Source of the DNA: Brenneria izadpanahii
GTDB lineage: Bacteria; Pseudomonadota; Gammaproteobacteria; Enterobacterales; Enterobacteriaceae
DNA: 64,000 nt
NCBI RefSeq assembly: GCF_017569925.1
Contig: NZ_CP050854.1
Location: 4,960,001 to 5,024,000, forward strand
Reading direction: 5' to 3'
A model generated the notes under the pieces. That model saw nothing but the letters and a program-made list of their open reading frames with translations, searched no databases and had not been told where the DNA came from. Of this stretch, positions 24,065 through 33,889 are shown in pieces. Within the stretch, counting starts at the first letter, position 1. Each line of letters starts with the position of its first letter. The position numbers and the translations under genes were made by a program.

Positions 24065-24529
24065 ATGCTAAACCAGTTACAAAGCCTGACTGAACTTGTC
24101 GGTGGCAATAATGCGTTAATCGACCAGTGGCTACAAGCGCGTAAACAGCTCCTGATTACTTACTACCATCTGATTGGCATCAAGCCCAACAAAGACACAT
24201 ACACACGCCTTGATGAAAAGGCGCTGGACGACTTCCACCAGAATCTGGTCGATTATCTTTCAACCGGTCACTTTCATGCGTATGAAAGGATATTGCAGGA
24301 AGCCGCGTCCCTAAGCGAACAAAAGCTGTCGCAGTCTGCAAAGCTTGATTGCGCTTTACAAGACAATACGCAACAGATCATGGACTTCTATGATCGCCAT
24401 CTGGCGGCGTCGGTCGATCATGACAACTGTATGGCATTCCAGCAAGCGCTCTCCAACGTTGGAGAAGCGCTGGAAGAACGCTTTACGCTGGAAGATAGAA
24501 TGATCCGGCTGGTTTGCGATAATCCATAA
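24065..24529 (+). CDS. rsd: Regulator of sigma D, anti-sigma-70 protein Rsd
   Basis: A 154-residue all-helical protein that binds region 4 of sigma-70 in stationary phase and favours other sigma factors. I start at ATG 24065 (MLNQLQSLTELVGG) because GGAG lies at 24055-24058 and E. coli Rsd begins the same way. An upstream in-frame ATG would add MEPI. Recognisable blocks are YHLIGIKPNKD, LDDFHQNLVDYLSTGHFHAYERIL and the C-terminal NVGEALEERFTLEDRMI. Located between nudC and thiC as in E. coli. Confidence 0.93.
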   Translation: MLNQLQSLTELVGGNNALIDQWLQARKQLLITYYHLIGIKPNKDTYTRLDEKALDDFHQNLVDYLSTGHFHAYERILQEAASLSEQKLSQSAKLDCALQDNTQQIMDFYDRHLAASVDHDNCMAFQQALSNVGEALEERFTLEDRMIRLVCDNP

Positions 24530-24621
24530 CGAGATCAATCATAAACCTATCATCCTCCTGCTGAAAGTCTCGGTCTGATGAGTAAAACGCCGCGTTTCCT
24601 CGCAGACCAGACAAGCAGTCT

Positions 24622-24650
24622 TTGACATGTCCCGGTTGTCGTCCTACAGT
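24622..24650 (+). promoter_or_regulatory. thiC operon promoter
   Basis: A perfect -35 TTGACA (24622-24627), a 17-base spacer and -10 TACAGT (24645-24650). The predicted transcription start near 24657 is about 30 bases ahead of the riboswitch. Confidence 0.82.
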
Positions 24651-24687
24651 GTCATTGTTGTAATCAGCCCGCTAATAGTGGGGCTAT

Positions 24688-24815
24688 CTTGTCGGAGTGC
24701 CTAGCGAGTTTCCCTTTCCCGGTTTTTAACCGGCAATGGAAACACACAGGCTGAGACCGTTAATTCGGGATCCGCGGAACCTGATCGGGTTAAGACCCGC
24801 GAAGGGAACAAGAGT
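24688..24815 (+). promoter_or_regulatory. TPP riboswitch (THI element) of thiCEFSGH
   Basis: The closing stem CTTGTC/GAACAAG, the GGAGTGCC strand, the invariant CTGAGA (24751-24756) and the long conserved 3' arm (ATCCGCGGAACCTGATC, GACCCGCGAAGGGAAC) identify the thiamin pyrophosphate sensor. The variable P3 arm is expanded: about 40 bases (24702-24742) containing a GTTTCC/GGAAAC stem with an inner CCGG stem, against about 8 bases in E. coli. Binding TPP should shut off thiC translation or transcription. Bases 24816-24937 are the rest of the leader, with no gene. Confidence 0.95.
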
Positions 24816-24817
24816 AA

Positions 24818-27552
<2,735 letters not shown>

Positions 27553-27553
27553 C

Positions 27554-28303
27554 GTGCTAACCGATCAAGAGTTTCTACGCTACAGCCGTCAGCTGCTGCT
27601 GGAAGACATCGGTCCCGAAGGCCAGGAAAGGCTCAAATCCGCCAGCGTGTTACTGGTGGGACTGGGCGGACTGGGCGCTCCCGCGTCCATGTATCTGGCC
27701 GCCGCCGGCGTCGGCACATTGCTGCTGGCGGATGACGACAGACTGCACCTTACCAATCTGCAGCGGCAAATTCTTTACCGCACCGCCGATATCGATAAAC
27801 CCAAGGCAGAGCTGGCGCAACAACGCCTGCGGGCATTAAACCCGAACGCGGAGATCGTCGCCCTGACGGAGAGGCTCGGCGGCGAAGCGCTGTCTCAAGC
27901 GGTCAAGCACGCCGATGTGGTGCTGGATTGCAGCGACAATATGGAAACCCGCCACGCCGTTAACGCCGCCTGCATCCGCGCGGGTAAGCCGCTGGTCAGC
28001 GGCAGCGCCGTCGGCTTCAGCGGACAGTTGCTGGTGCTGACGCCGCCTTACCATCAGGGCTGTTACGCCTGCCTCTATCCCGATGCGGCGGAACCGCAGC
28101 GTAACTGCCGAACGGCGGGCGTGCTCGGCCCGATCGTCGGAACGATCGGCTCGCTACAGGCGCTGGAGGCCATCAAGCTGCTGTCCGGCATCCCCTCGCC
28201 GTTAAGCGGAAAGCTACGGCTGTTCGATGGCAAACAGCAAAGCTGGAACACCCTGCAACTCGCCCGATCGCCCCATTGTCCGGTCTGTGGAGAGTTTGCA
28301 TGA
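27554..28303 (+). CDS. thiF: ThiS adenylyltransferase ThiF
   Basis: An E1-like enzyme that adenylates the C-terminal Gly of ThiS so that it can receive sulfur. 249 residues from GTG 27554, preceded by GGGAGG at 27542-27547. Features are the nucleotide-binding GLGGLGAPASMYLAAAG, the Arg/Asp region NLQRQILYRTADIDKPK and DVVLDCSDNMETR, zinc Cys pairs (CYACL and CPVC) and the reactive Cys in RNCRTAGVLGP. It overlaps thiS by four bases. Confidence 0.96.
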   Translation: MLTDQEFLRYSRQLLLEDIGPEGQERLKSASVLLVGLGGLGAPASMYLAAAGVGTLLLADDDRLHLTNLQRQILYRTADIDKPKAELAQQRLRALNPNAEIVALTERLGGEALSQAVKHADVVLDCSDNMETRHAVNAACIRAGKPLVSGSAVGFSGQLLVLTPPYHQGCYACLYPDAAEPQRNCRTAGVLGPIVGTIGSLQALEAIKLLSGIPSPLSGKLRLFDGKQQSWNTLQLARSPHCPVCGEFA

Positions 28304-28500
28304 AAATTACCTTGAACGACCAGACTATCGAACTGGAGGATACCCTGACGGTTGAAACCCTGCTGACGCAGGTTAACCGCCTGGAACCCGGTACGGCGCT
28401 GGCCATCAATCAAACCATTATCCCGCGTGAGGCCTGGGCCCGGCATCGGCTACAGGACGGGGATGATATTTTGCTTTTTCAGGCAATCGCGGGAGGATGA
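28300..28500 (+). CDS. thiS: Sulfur carrier protein ThiS
   Basis: A 66-residue ubiquitin-like protein that carries sulfur as a C-terminal thiocarboxylate for thiazole formation. It starts [14 protein letters not shown] and ends with the required Gly-Gly (QAIAGG). The ATG at 28300 overlaps the thiF stop and is preferred to a start at 28276. thiG begins one base after its stop. Confidence 0.95.
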   Translation: MKITLNDQTIELEDTLTVETLLTQVNRLEPGTALAINQTIIPREAWARHRLQDGDDILLFQAIAGG

Positions 28501-28501
28501 C

Positions 28502-29284
28502 ATGCTGCAAATTGCCGATACGACTTTTACATCCCGGCTGCTGACCGGCACCGGAAAATTCGCCACGCCGGAGATCATGCTGGCCGCACTGCACGCCTCC
28601 GGTTCACAACTGGTCACTATGGCCATGAAGCGCGTTGACCTGAAAGGCGGCAACGATGCGATCCTTGCTCCGCTACGCCAGTTAGGCATTAAACTACTGC
28701 CGAACACCTCCGGCGCCAAGACCGCCGAGGAAGCGGTGTTCGCCGCTCAACTGGCGCGTGAAGCCCTGGGCACACACTGGGTGAAGCTGGAAATTCATCC
28801 GGATATGAAATATCTGCTCCCCGATCCGCTTGAAACCTTGAAAGCCGCCGAACGATTGGTCAAAGAGGGTTTCGTCGTATTGCCCTATTGCGGGGCGGAT
28901 CCAGTGCTGTGCAAGCGGCTGGAAGAGGCGGGATGCGCCGCCGTTATGCCGTTGGGGGCGCCGATTGGCTCTAATCAGGGGCTGCAAACCCGCGATTTCC
29001 TGCGCATCATCATCGAACAAGCCCGCGTTCCCGTGGTGGTGGACGCCGGGATCGGCGCGCCCAGCCATGCCGCAGAGGCATTGGAAATGGGAGCGGATGC
29101 CGTACTGGTCAATACCGCCATCGCCGTCGCCCGCGATCCGGTAAAGATGGCGCAGGCTTTCAGGATCGCGGTGGAAGCCGGCGACCTGGCGAATCAGGCC
29201 GGTCTGGGGAGCAAGCGGTACATCGCCAGCGCCACCAGCCCGCTGACCGGTTTTCTGAACTCGCAGACCGAAGGAGCTATCTGA
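28502..29284 (+). CDS. thiG: Thiazole synthase ThiG
   Basis: Forms the thiazole ring from deoxyxylulose phosphate, dehydroglycine and ThiS thiocarboxylate. 260 residues from ATG 28502; longer starts inside thiS are rejected. Motifs are [10 protein letters not shown], the Lys-containing [35 protein letters not shown] and [30 protein letters not shown], the phosphate-binding end of the barrel. Its stop overlaps the thiH start. Confidence 0.96.
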   Translation: MLQIADTTFTSRLLTGTGKFATPEIMLAALHASGSQLVTMAMKRVDLKGGNDAILAPLRQLGIKLLPNTSGAKTAEEAVFAAQLAREALGTHWVKLEIHPDMKYLLPDPLETLKAAERLVKEGFVVLPYCGADPVLCKRLEEAGCAAVMPLGAPIGSNQGLQTRDFLRIIIEQARVPVVVDAGIGAPSHAAEALEMGADAVLVNTAIAVARDPVKMAQAFRIAVEAGDLANQAGLGSKRYIASATSPLTGFLNSQTEGAI

Positions 29285-30414
29285 TGGAAAACGACTTTCA
29301 AACCGTCTGGCAGCGACTCGACTGGGATGACCTTACCCTAAGGATCAACAGCAAAACCGCCTATGAGGTTGAACGAGCGCTCAATGCGGCGCGGCCAGAC
29401 CGGGAAGACTTTATGGCGTTGATCTCCCCCGCCGCCGCCCCTTATCTGGAAGCGATGGCGCAGCGCGCGAAGCAGCTCACTCGTCAGCGATTCGGCAATA
29501 CGGTGGGTTTCTACGTGCCGTTATACCTTTCCAATCTATGCTCGAACGACTGTACCTACTGCGGTTTCTCCATGAGCAACCACATCAAACGCAAAACGCT
29601 GGATGATGAAGAGATCTTGCGTGAATGCGCGGCCATCAAGAGACTGGGCTTCGATAATCTGCTGCTGGTAACCGGGGAGCATCAGCGAAAAGTGGGCATG
29701 GATTACTTCCGCCGGGTTTTTCCGCTCATCCGCCCGCACTTCAGCTCGCTGATGATCGAAGTGCAACCGCTGGAGCAGCAGGCCTATGCCGAATTGAAGC
29801 AGTTAGGGCTGGACGGCGTCATGGTGTACCAGGAAACCTATCATCCGGCGACCTACCGACAGCACCATCTGCGCGGAAAGAAACAGGATTTTTACTGGCG
29901 GCTAGGCACCCCGGATCGGCTTGGCCGCGCCGGGATCGATAAGATCGGCATCGGCGCCTTGATCGGCCTATCGGACAGTTGGCGCACCGACTGCTATATG
30001 GTGGCGGAACACCTGCTTTACCTGCAGCAAACCTACTGGCAGAGCCGCTATTCCATCTCCTTCCCGCGGCTGCGCCCCTGCGCCGGCGGCATTACGCCCG
30101 CCTCGCTGATGGATGAAGCCCAACTGATGCAGGTGATCTGCGCCTTCCGCATGCTGGCGCCGGACATTGAGCTATCGCTTTCCACCCGCGAGTCGCCTTT
30201 CTTCCGCGACCATGCGGTTCCCATCGCGATAAACAACGTCAGCGCCTTTTCGAAAACGCAGCCGGGCGGCTATGCCGATGACCATCCCGAATTGGAACAG
30301 TTCTCCCCGCATGACGCCCGCCGGCCGGAAGAGGTCGTTCAGGCGATTATTCAGGCCGGATTACAGCCGGTCTGGAAAGATTGGGATGGTTATCTGGGAC
30401 GAGGTTCGCAATAG
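29284..30414 (+). CDS. thiH: Tyrosine lyase ThiH (2-iminoacetate synthase)
   Basis: A radical-SAM enzyme that cleaves tyrosine to p-cresol and dehydroglycine for the thiazole ring under low oxygen. 376 residues. The CxxxCxxC cluster motif is CSNDCTYC at residues 86-93. Downstream conserved text includes LLLVTGEHQRKVGMDYFRR, VYQETYHPATYRQHH and SFPRLRPCAGG. It is the last gene of thiCEFSGH. Its co-occurrence with ThiG and ThiS indicates the anaerobe-compatible thiazole route of enterobacteria rather than ThiO. Confidence 0.96.
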   Translation: MENDFQTVWQRLDWDDLTLRINSKTAYEVERALNAARPDREDFMALISPAAAPYLEAMAQRAKQLTRQRFGNTVGFYVPLYLSNLCSNDCTYCGFSMSNHIKRKTLDDEEILRECAAIKRLGFDNLLLVTGEHQRKVGMDYFRRVFPLIRPHFSSLMIEVQPLEQQAYAELKQLGLDGVMVYQETYHPATYRQHHLRGKKQDFYWRLGTPDRLGRAGIDKIGIGALIGLSDSWRTDCYMVAEHLLYLQQTYWQSRYSISFPRLRPCAGGITPASLMDEAQLMQVICAFRMLAPDIELSLSTRESPFFRDHAVPIAINNVSAFSKTQPGGYADDHPELEQFSPHDARRPEEVVQAIIQAGLQPVWKDWDGYLGRGSQ

Positions 30415-30568
30415 ATCATGAACGTTGCGCATCGGAAAAATATCTCTCTACAGGGCTTCGCAAAACGCAGATGTTCCTGTCGTCACGATGAAACAGGCTG
30501 GCTACAGTAGCGGCGTCGGCACGTCGCCGGCCAGAGTGTTTGCCGCTTGCCGCTCTGCATACCAACCG

Positions 30569-30601
30569 GCCGATACGGTTTTTATCCTTAACCGTATCGG
30601 C
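30569..30601. other. 12-bp perfect hairpin between thiH and yjiR
   Basis: GCCGATACGGTT and AACCGTATCGGC pair around a 9-base loop in the 208-base gap separating the convergent thiH and yjiR-like genes. No T run follows on either strand, so an intrinsic terminator call is weak. The arm GCCGATAC/ACCGTATCGGC recurs at 32423-32446. Bases 30415-30568 show nothing else. Confidence 0.6.
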
Positions 30602-30622
30602 CCTTCCCTGACCGCGGCGCCA

Positions 30623-32041
30623 TCAAGATGCGTTCATCATCCGGCTGACCGTTTCCCCCAGGATACGCAGTCCTTCGCCCATTTCGTCAGTGAACGGCAA
30701 GGCGTAGTTTAGTCTCAGACAGTTGCGGTATTTTCCCGAGGCCGAAAATAGCGACCCGGCGGCAATCTGAATACCTGATTTACGCACCTCACAGTTGAGC
30801 CGCAGCGAGTCAAAAGACTCCGGCAGCTCAATCCACACCAGAAATCCGCCTTGCGGACGACTGACGCAAATGCCGCAGGGAAAATAGTGGCGTACCCAGC
30901 AGGTAAATACGTCAAGATTGCTCTTATACTGCATACGCATACGCCGTAGATGGGGCTGATAGTGGCCCTGCCGGATAAACTCGGCCACCGCCAGCTGCGT
31001 ATGCGAAACCGTATAGCCGGTGCCGGTATATTTAGTATGAACAACGCGATCGAGGTAACGGCCCGGCGCAATCCAACCCACACGCAGGCCCGGCGCCAGG
31101 CTTTTGGAAAAAGAGCTGCACAGTAATACCCGGCCGTCTTCATCAAAGGATTTAATGGTTCGTGGACGAGGATAATCATAGGTCAACTCGCCATAAGCAT
31201 CGTCTTCAATAATGGCGAGATCGAAGCGCTGGGCCAGTATGACCAAATCTTTCTTGTACTTATCGGGCATAGTGAATCCCATCGGATTATTGCAGGTCGG
31301 CACCAGCAGCACGGCTTTGACCGGCCACTGTTCCAACGCCAGCTCCAGCGCATCAAGACTAATACCGGTGACGGCGCAGGTCGGGATCTCAATCGCTTTA
31401 ATCCCTAATCCACGCAGAATCTGCATGGTGCCGGGAAACGTCGGCGACTCAACCGCCACGATATCGCCGGGCTGGCATACCGCACGCACCGCGGTGAACA
31501 ACGCTTCCTGACAGCCGGTGGTGATCACGATATCGTCCACCGTCAGCAGGCAACCGCTATCCAGCGCCAGACGAGCCACCTGCTCACGCAGTGCTGGCAT
31601 GCCATACATACAATCATACGTCAACACGCGCGCATCCTGACGCTGACACAGACGACCCATCGCTTTCCACAGCGGTTTCACCGTTGACTGGCTCACATCC
31701 GGCATCCCGCTGCCAAAGTTGAACGCGCTGTTTTCGGGGCCATCGTTAAACAGCTCGCGCACGGACTCCCACTGGGTGATCTCAACCGGCCGCTGAGCCG
31801 GACGAGTCAATTCCGGAACCGGCGGCGTAGCCTTGCGGGATGCCACAAAATACCCCGAGCGTGGCCGCGGCGAAATAAGCCGCCGGGCTTCCAGCAGATG
31901 GTAAGCCTGCTGGACGGTACTGATACTGACGCCGTGTTCCAGACTCAATGCCCTGACCGACGGCAGGCGTTCACCGTTTTGGTACAAGCCTTGTTCGATG
32001 CGCTGCGCCAGTAAGGAAGCAAGATGTTGGTAACGCGTCAT
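30623..32041 (-). CDS. yjiR: MocR-type transcriptional regulator (GntR HTH fused to PLP aminotransferase domain), YjiR-like
   Basis: 472 residues from ATG 32041 (MTRYQHLASLLAQRIEQGLY), with GAGGAG upstream. The N-terminal winged helix is residues 1-70, with LPSVRALSLEHGVSISTVQQAYHLLEARRLISPRPRSGYFV. A linker is followed by a fold-type I aminotransferase domain with the PLP Lys in SSFSKSLAPGLRVGW. Sequence and the divergent neighbour match E. coli yjiR-yjiS. MocR proteins usually bind PLP plus a ligand and control a divergent gene; the target and ligand here are unknown. Confidence 0.9.
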   Translation of the reverse strand: MTRYQHLASLLAQRIEQGLYQNGERLPSVRALSLEHGVSISTVQQAYHLLEARRLISPRPRSGYFVASRKATPPVPELTRPAQRPVEITQWESVRELFNDGPENSAFNFGSGMPDVSQSTVKPLWKAMGRLCQRQDARVLTYDCMYGMPALREQVARLALDSGCLLTVDDIVITTGCQEALFTAVRAVCQPGDIVAVESPTFPGTMQILRGLGIKAIEIPTCAVTGISLDALELALEQWPVKAVLLVPTCNNPMGFTMPDKYKKDLVILAQRFDLAIIEDDAYGELTYDYPRPRTIKSFDEDGRVLLCSSFSKSLAPGLRVGWIAPGRYLDRVVHTKYTGTGYTVSHTQLAVAEFIRQGHYQPHLRRMRMQYKSNLDVFTCWVRHYFPCGICVSRPQGGFLVWIELPESFDSLRLNCEVRKSGIQIAAGSLFSASGKYRNCLRLNYALPFTDEMGEGLRILGETVSRMMNAS

Positions 32042-32076
32042 GTATCGCTCCTCACACATAATTGAAGACATAACCA

Positions 32077-32159
32077 GTACAGATTAAGGTAAAAAATACC
32101 ATTCAGATGCAATATCACACAATCTGTATGTTAAAAAAACGCATTTCCTGAATCTGTAT
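32077..32159. promoter_or_regulatory. Repeated operator-like motif between yjiR and yjiS
   Basis: AATCTGTAT occurs at 32121-32129 and 32151-32159, two direct copies exactly 30 bases apart (about three DNA turns). An inverted copy, GTACAGATT, is at 32077-32085. MocR/GabR-type regulators typically bind paired direct repeats together with an inverted copy. No binding evidence exists beyond the pattern. Confidence 0.55.
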
Positions 32160-32213
32160 CGGATCAGCGTTCCCCCGCATCATAGTGCAAAGCAATCAGC
32201 CAAGGGGGAAAAC

Positions 32214-32402
32214 ATGGAAAATCAGACCAAACACGCGCAACCGACGTCCGGTAGATCCTCGCGGTGGTCAATGCTGATACGGCTCTATCAGAAATGGAGA
32301 ACGTGGCGGCTCAAAGTGCAAACCCGTAGGGCTTTGCTGCGCATGAATGATGAAAGGCTGAAAGATATCGGACTGACGCGCGACGATATAAATCGCCTTT
32401 AG
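32214..32402 (+). CDS. yjiS: Small DUF1127 protein, YjiS-like
   Basis: A 62-residue, Arg-rich protein. The C-terminal half carries the DUF1127 signature: WRLKVQTRRALLRMNDERLKDIGLTRDDI. It is divergent from the MocR-type regulator, as yjiS is from yjiR in E. coli. Small DUF1127 proteins in some other bacteria bind RNA and affect phosphate and carbon metabolism; whether this one does is unknown. A ribosome site (AAGGGGGAAAAC) precedes the ATG. The regulator is the obvious candidate for its control. Confidence 0.8.
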   Translation: MENQTKHAQPTSGRSSRWSMLIRLYQKWRTWRLKVQTRRALLRMNDERLKDIGLTRDDINRL

Positions 32403-32421
32403 CGCACGGCACCCGGTTTAT

Positions 32422-32447
32422 GAGCCGATACAAAACCGTATCGGCTC
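32422..32447. terminator. Bidirectional hairpin between yjiS and the MFS gene
   Basis: GAGCCGATAC pairs with GTATCGGCTC around a 6-base loop in the 52-base gap between convergent genes. It is followed on the + strand by CTGTTTG. It shares its arms with the hairpin at 30569-30601. Confidence 0.65.
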
Positions 32448-32454
32448 TGTTTGA

Positions 32455-33780
32455 TTAATCCAGCGGTTGTGGCTTCATCCGCATACCGACAATGGCCGAT
32501 AACAGACATCCCACGGCAAGGTACGTTGCCACGCCGTGCCAGGAGCCGCCTAAAACTTCCACCAGCAACACCGCGATAAACGGCGTAAAACCGCCGCCGA
32601 CGACGCTGGCGACCTGATAACCCACGCCCGCGCCGCTATAACGGTACGCCGTACCGAATAGCTCGGTAAACATCGGCTGCTGCACGCTGACGATCATATC
32701 GTGAGCGATATTAGCCAGCATGATGGCAAAAAACAGTATCCACAGACTGGCCTGCGCTTCCAGCGCGATAAAAAAAGGAAACGCGCTGACGGCGCCGATC
32801 AACGCGCCGGTGACATAAATCCGCCGACGGCCGAAACTGTCGGCCAGGCGGGCAAAGAAAGGAATAGACAAGCAGCTTATCCCCCCTACCAGCAGACTAA
32901 TGTTGAGGAAGAGCTCCCGCGGCATCCCCAGATTGGCGGTGGAGTAATTAAGCGCAAAAGCCGTGACGATATACATGGTCAACAGCTCCCCTAAGCGCAG
33001 GGCGATGATCAGCAAAAATGCCTTGGGGTGTTTACGCAACGCCTCGACAATCGGAAACGAACGGGCTTTTTCCTGCTGCTGCTTGTTGGCCTCAAACTCT
33101 TGAGACTCCTCCATTCCGGAACGGATCCACCAGGCGATCGCCACCAGCACGACGCTGAATAAAAACGGCAGACGCCAGCCCCAGTTGATGAACTCCTCAT
33201 TCGTGGTGTGGTGGCTGACCAGGGAAATCGACCCCGTCGCCAGCAACAGCCCCACGCCATAACCGACCTGCACCCCGCTGCTGTAGAACGCTTTCTTCTT
33301 TTTAGGCGCATTTTCCACCGCCAGCAGCGCGGCGCCGCCCCATTCGCCCCCGACGGCAAATCCCTGAATGGCACGCAGCATTACCAGTAAAACCGGCGCC
33401 CACCAGCCGATGGAGGCAAAAGTCGGTAAGAAACCAATTAACGCGGTGGATAAGCCCATCGTCCAGACGGTAATCATCAGCATGCGTTTGCGGCCCAGCT
33501 TATCGCCAAAATGACCGAACACAATCCCGCCCAGCGGCCGGAATAGAAACCCTACCCCAAAAGTACCAAATGCCGCCAGCGTACCCATGGCGGGACTGAT
33601 TTGAGGGAAAAACTCAATATTAAAAACCAAAGCGGCGACAATGCCGTAAAGCAAAAAATCATACCAATCCACCACGGCGCCGATAAAACTCCCCCAGGCA
33701 GCCCGTCGGGCGCGCCCAGTCGCCGGGTAAGCGGCAGTTCCTGCTGCCGATGAAGGTATTGATGTTGTCGAGGAATCCAT
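32455..33780 (-). CDS. MFS transporter of the metabolite:H+ symporter (MHS/ShiA-ProP) family
   Basis: 441 residues from ATG 33780 (a TTG at 33810 would add ten). There are twelve hydrophobic segments. Family motifs are SFIGAVVDWYDFLLYGIVAALVF in helix 1, the loop RPLGGIVFGHFGDKLGRKRML between helices 2 and 3, RAIQGFAVGGEWGGAALL, and a second-half repeat ARLADSFGRRRIY. MHS members import organic acids, osmolytes or shikimate with protons; the substrate cannot be assigned. It sits between rpoC and yjiS, where E. coli has no such gene, so it is an accessory insertion relative to that species. Confidence 0.88.
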   Translation of the reverse strand: MDSSTTSIPSSAAGTAAYPATGRARRAAWGSFIGAVVDWYDFLLYGIVAALVFNIEFFPQISPAMGTLAAFGTFGVGFLFRPLGGIVFGHFGDKLGRKRMLMITVWTMGLSTALIGFLPTFASIGWWAPVLLVMLRAIQGFAVGGEWGGAALLAVENAPKKKKAFYSSGVQVGYGVGLLLATGSISLVSHHTTNEEFINWGWRLPFLFSVVLVAIAWWIRSGMEESQEFEANKQQQEKARSFPIVEALRKHPKAFLLIIALRLGELLTMYIVTAFALNYSTANLGMPRELFLNISLLVGGISCLSIPFFARLADSFGRRRIYVTGALIGAVSAFPFFIALEAQASLWILFFAIMLANIAHDMIVSVQQPMFTELFGTAYRYSGAGVGYQVASVVGGGFTPFIAVLLVEVLGGSWHGVATYLAVGCLLSAIVGMRMKPQPLD

Positions 33781-33807
33781 GTCTATCTCGCTGTCTATCT
33801 GGTACAA

Positions 33808-33840
33808 CAAAAAGCCCCGGCTTTGGCGGCCAGGGCTTTT
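33808..33840 (-). terminator. Terminator of the rplKAJL-rpoBC operon
   Basis: On the - strand AAAAGCCC...GGGGCTTTTT forms a stem followed by five T, about 50 bases after the rpoC stop. It lies over the 5' leader of the downstream MFS gene. Confidence 0.82.
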
Positions 33841-33889
33841 AGCAACGGAACCGCCCCTGGGGGCGGTTTTATACGGTGCTTAGCAACGA

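Noticed and set aside
30415..30622. Short frames in the thiH-yjiR gap
   Set aside because: No ribosome site, no similarity and no codon signature; only the hairpin is supported.
33846..33867. CCGCCCC/GGGGCGG hairpin just downstream of rpoC as a second terminator
   Set aside because: On the - strand no T run follows it. The hairpin at 33808-33840 is the better terminator. It may be an RNA stabiliser.
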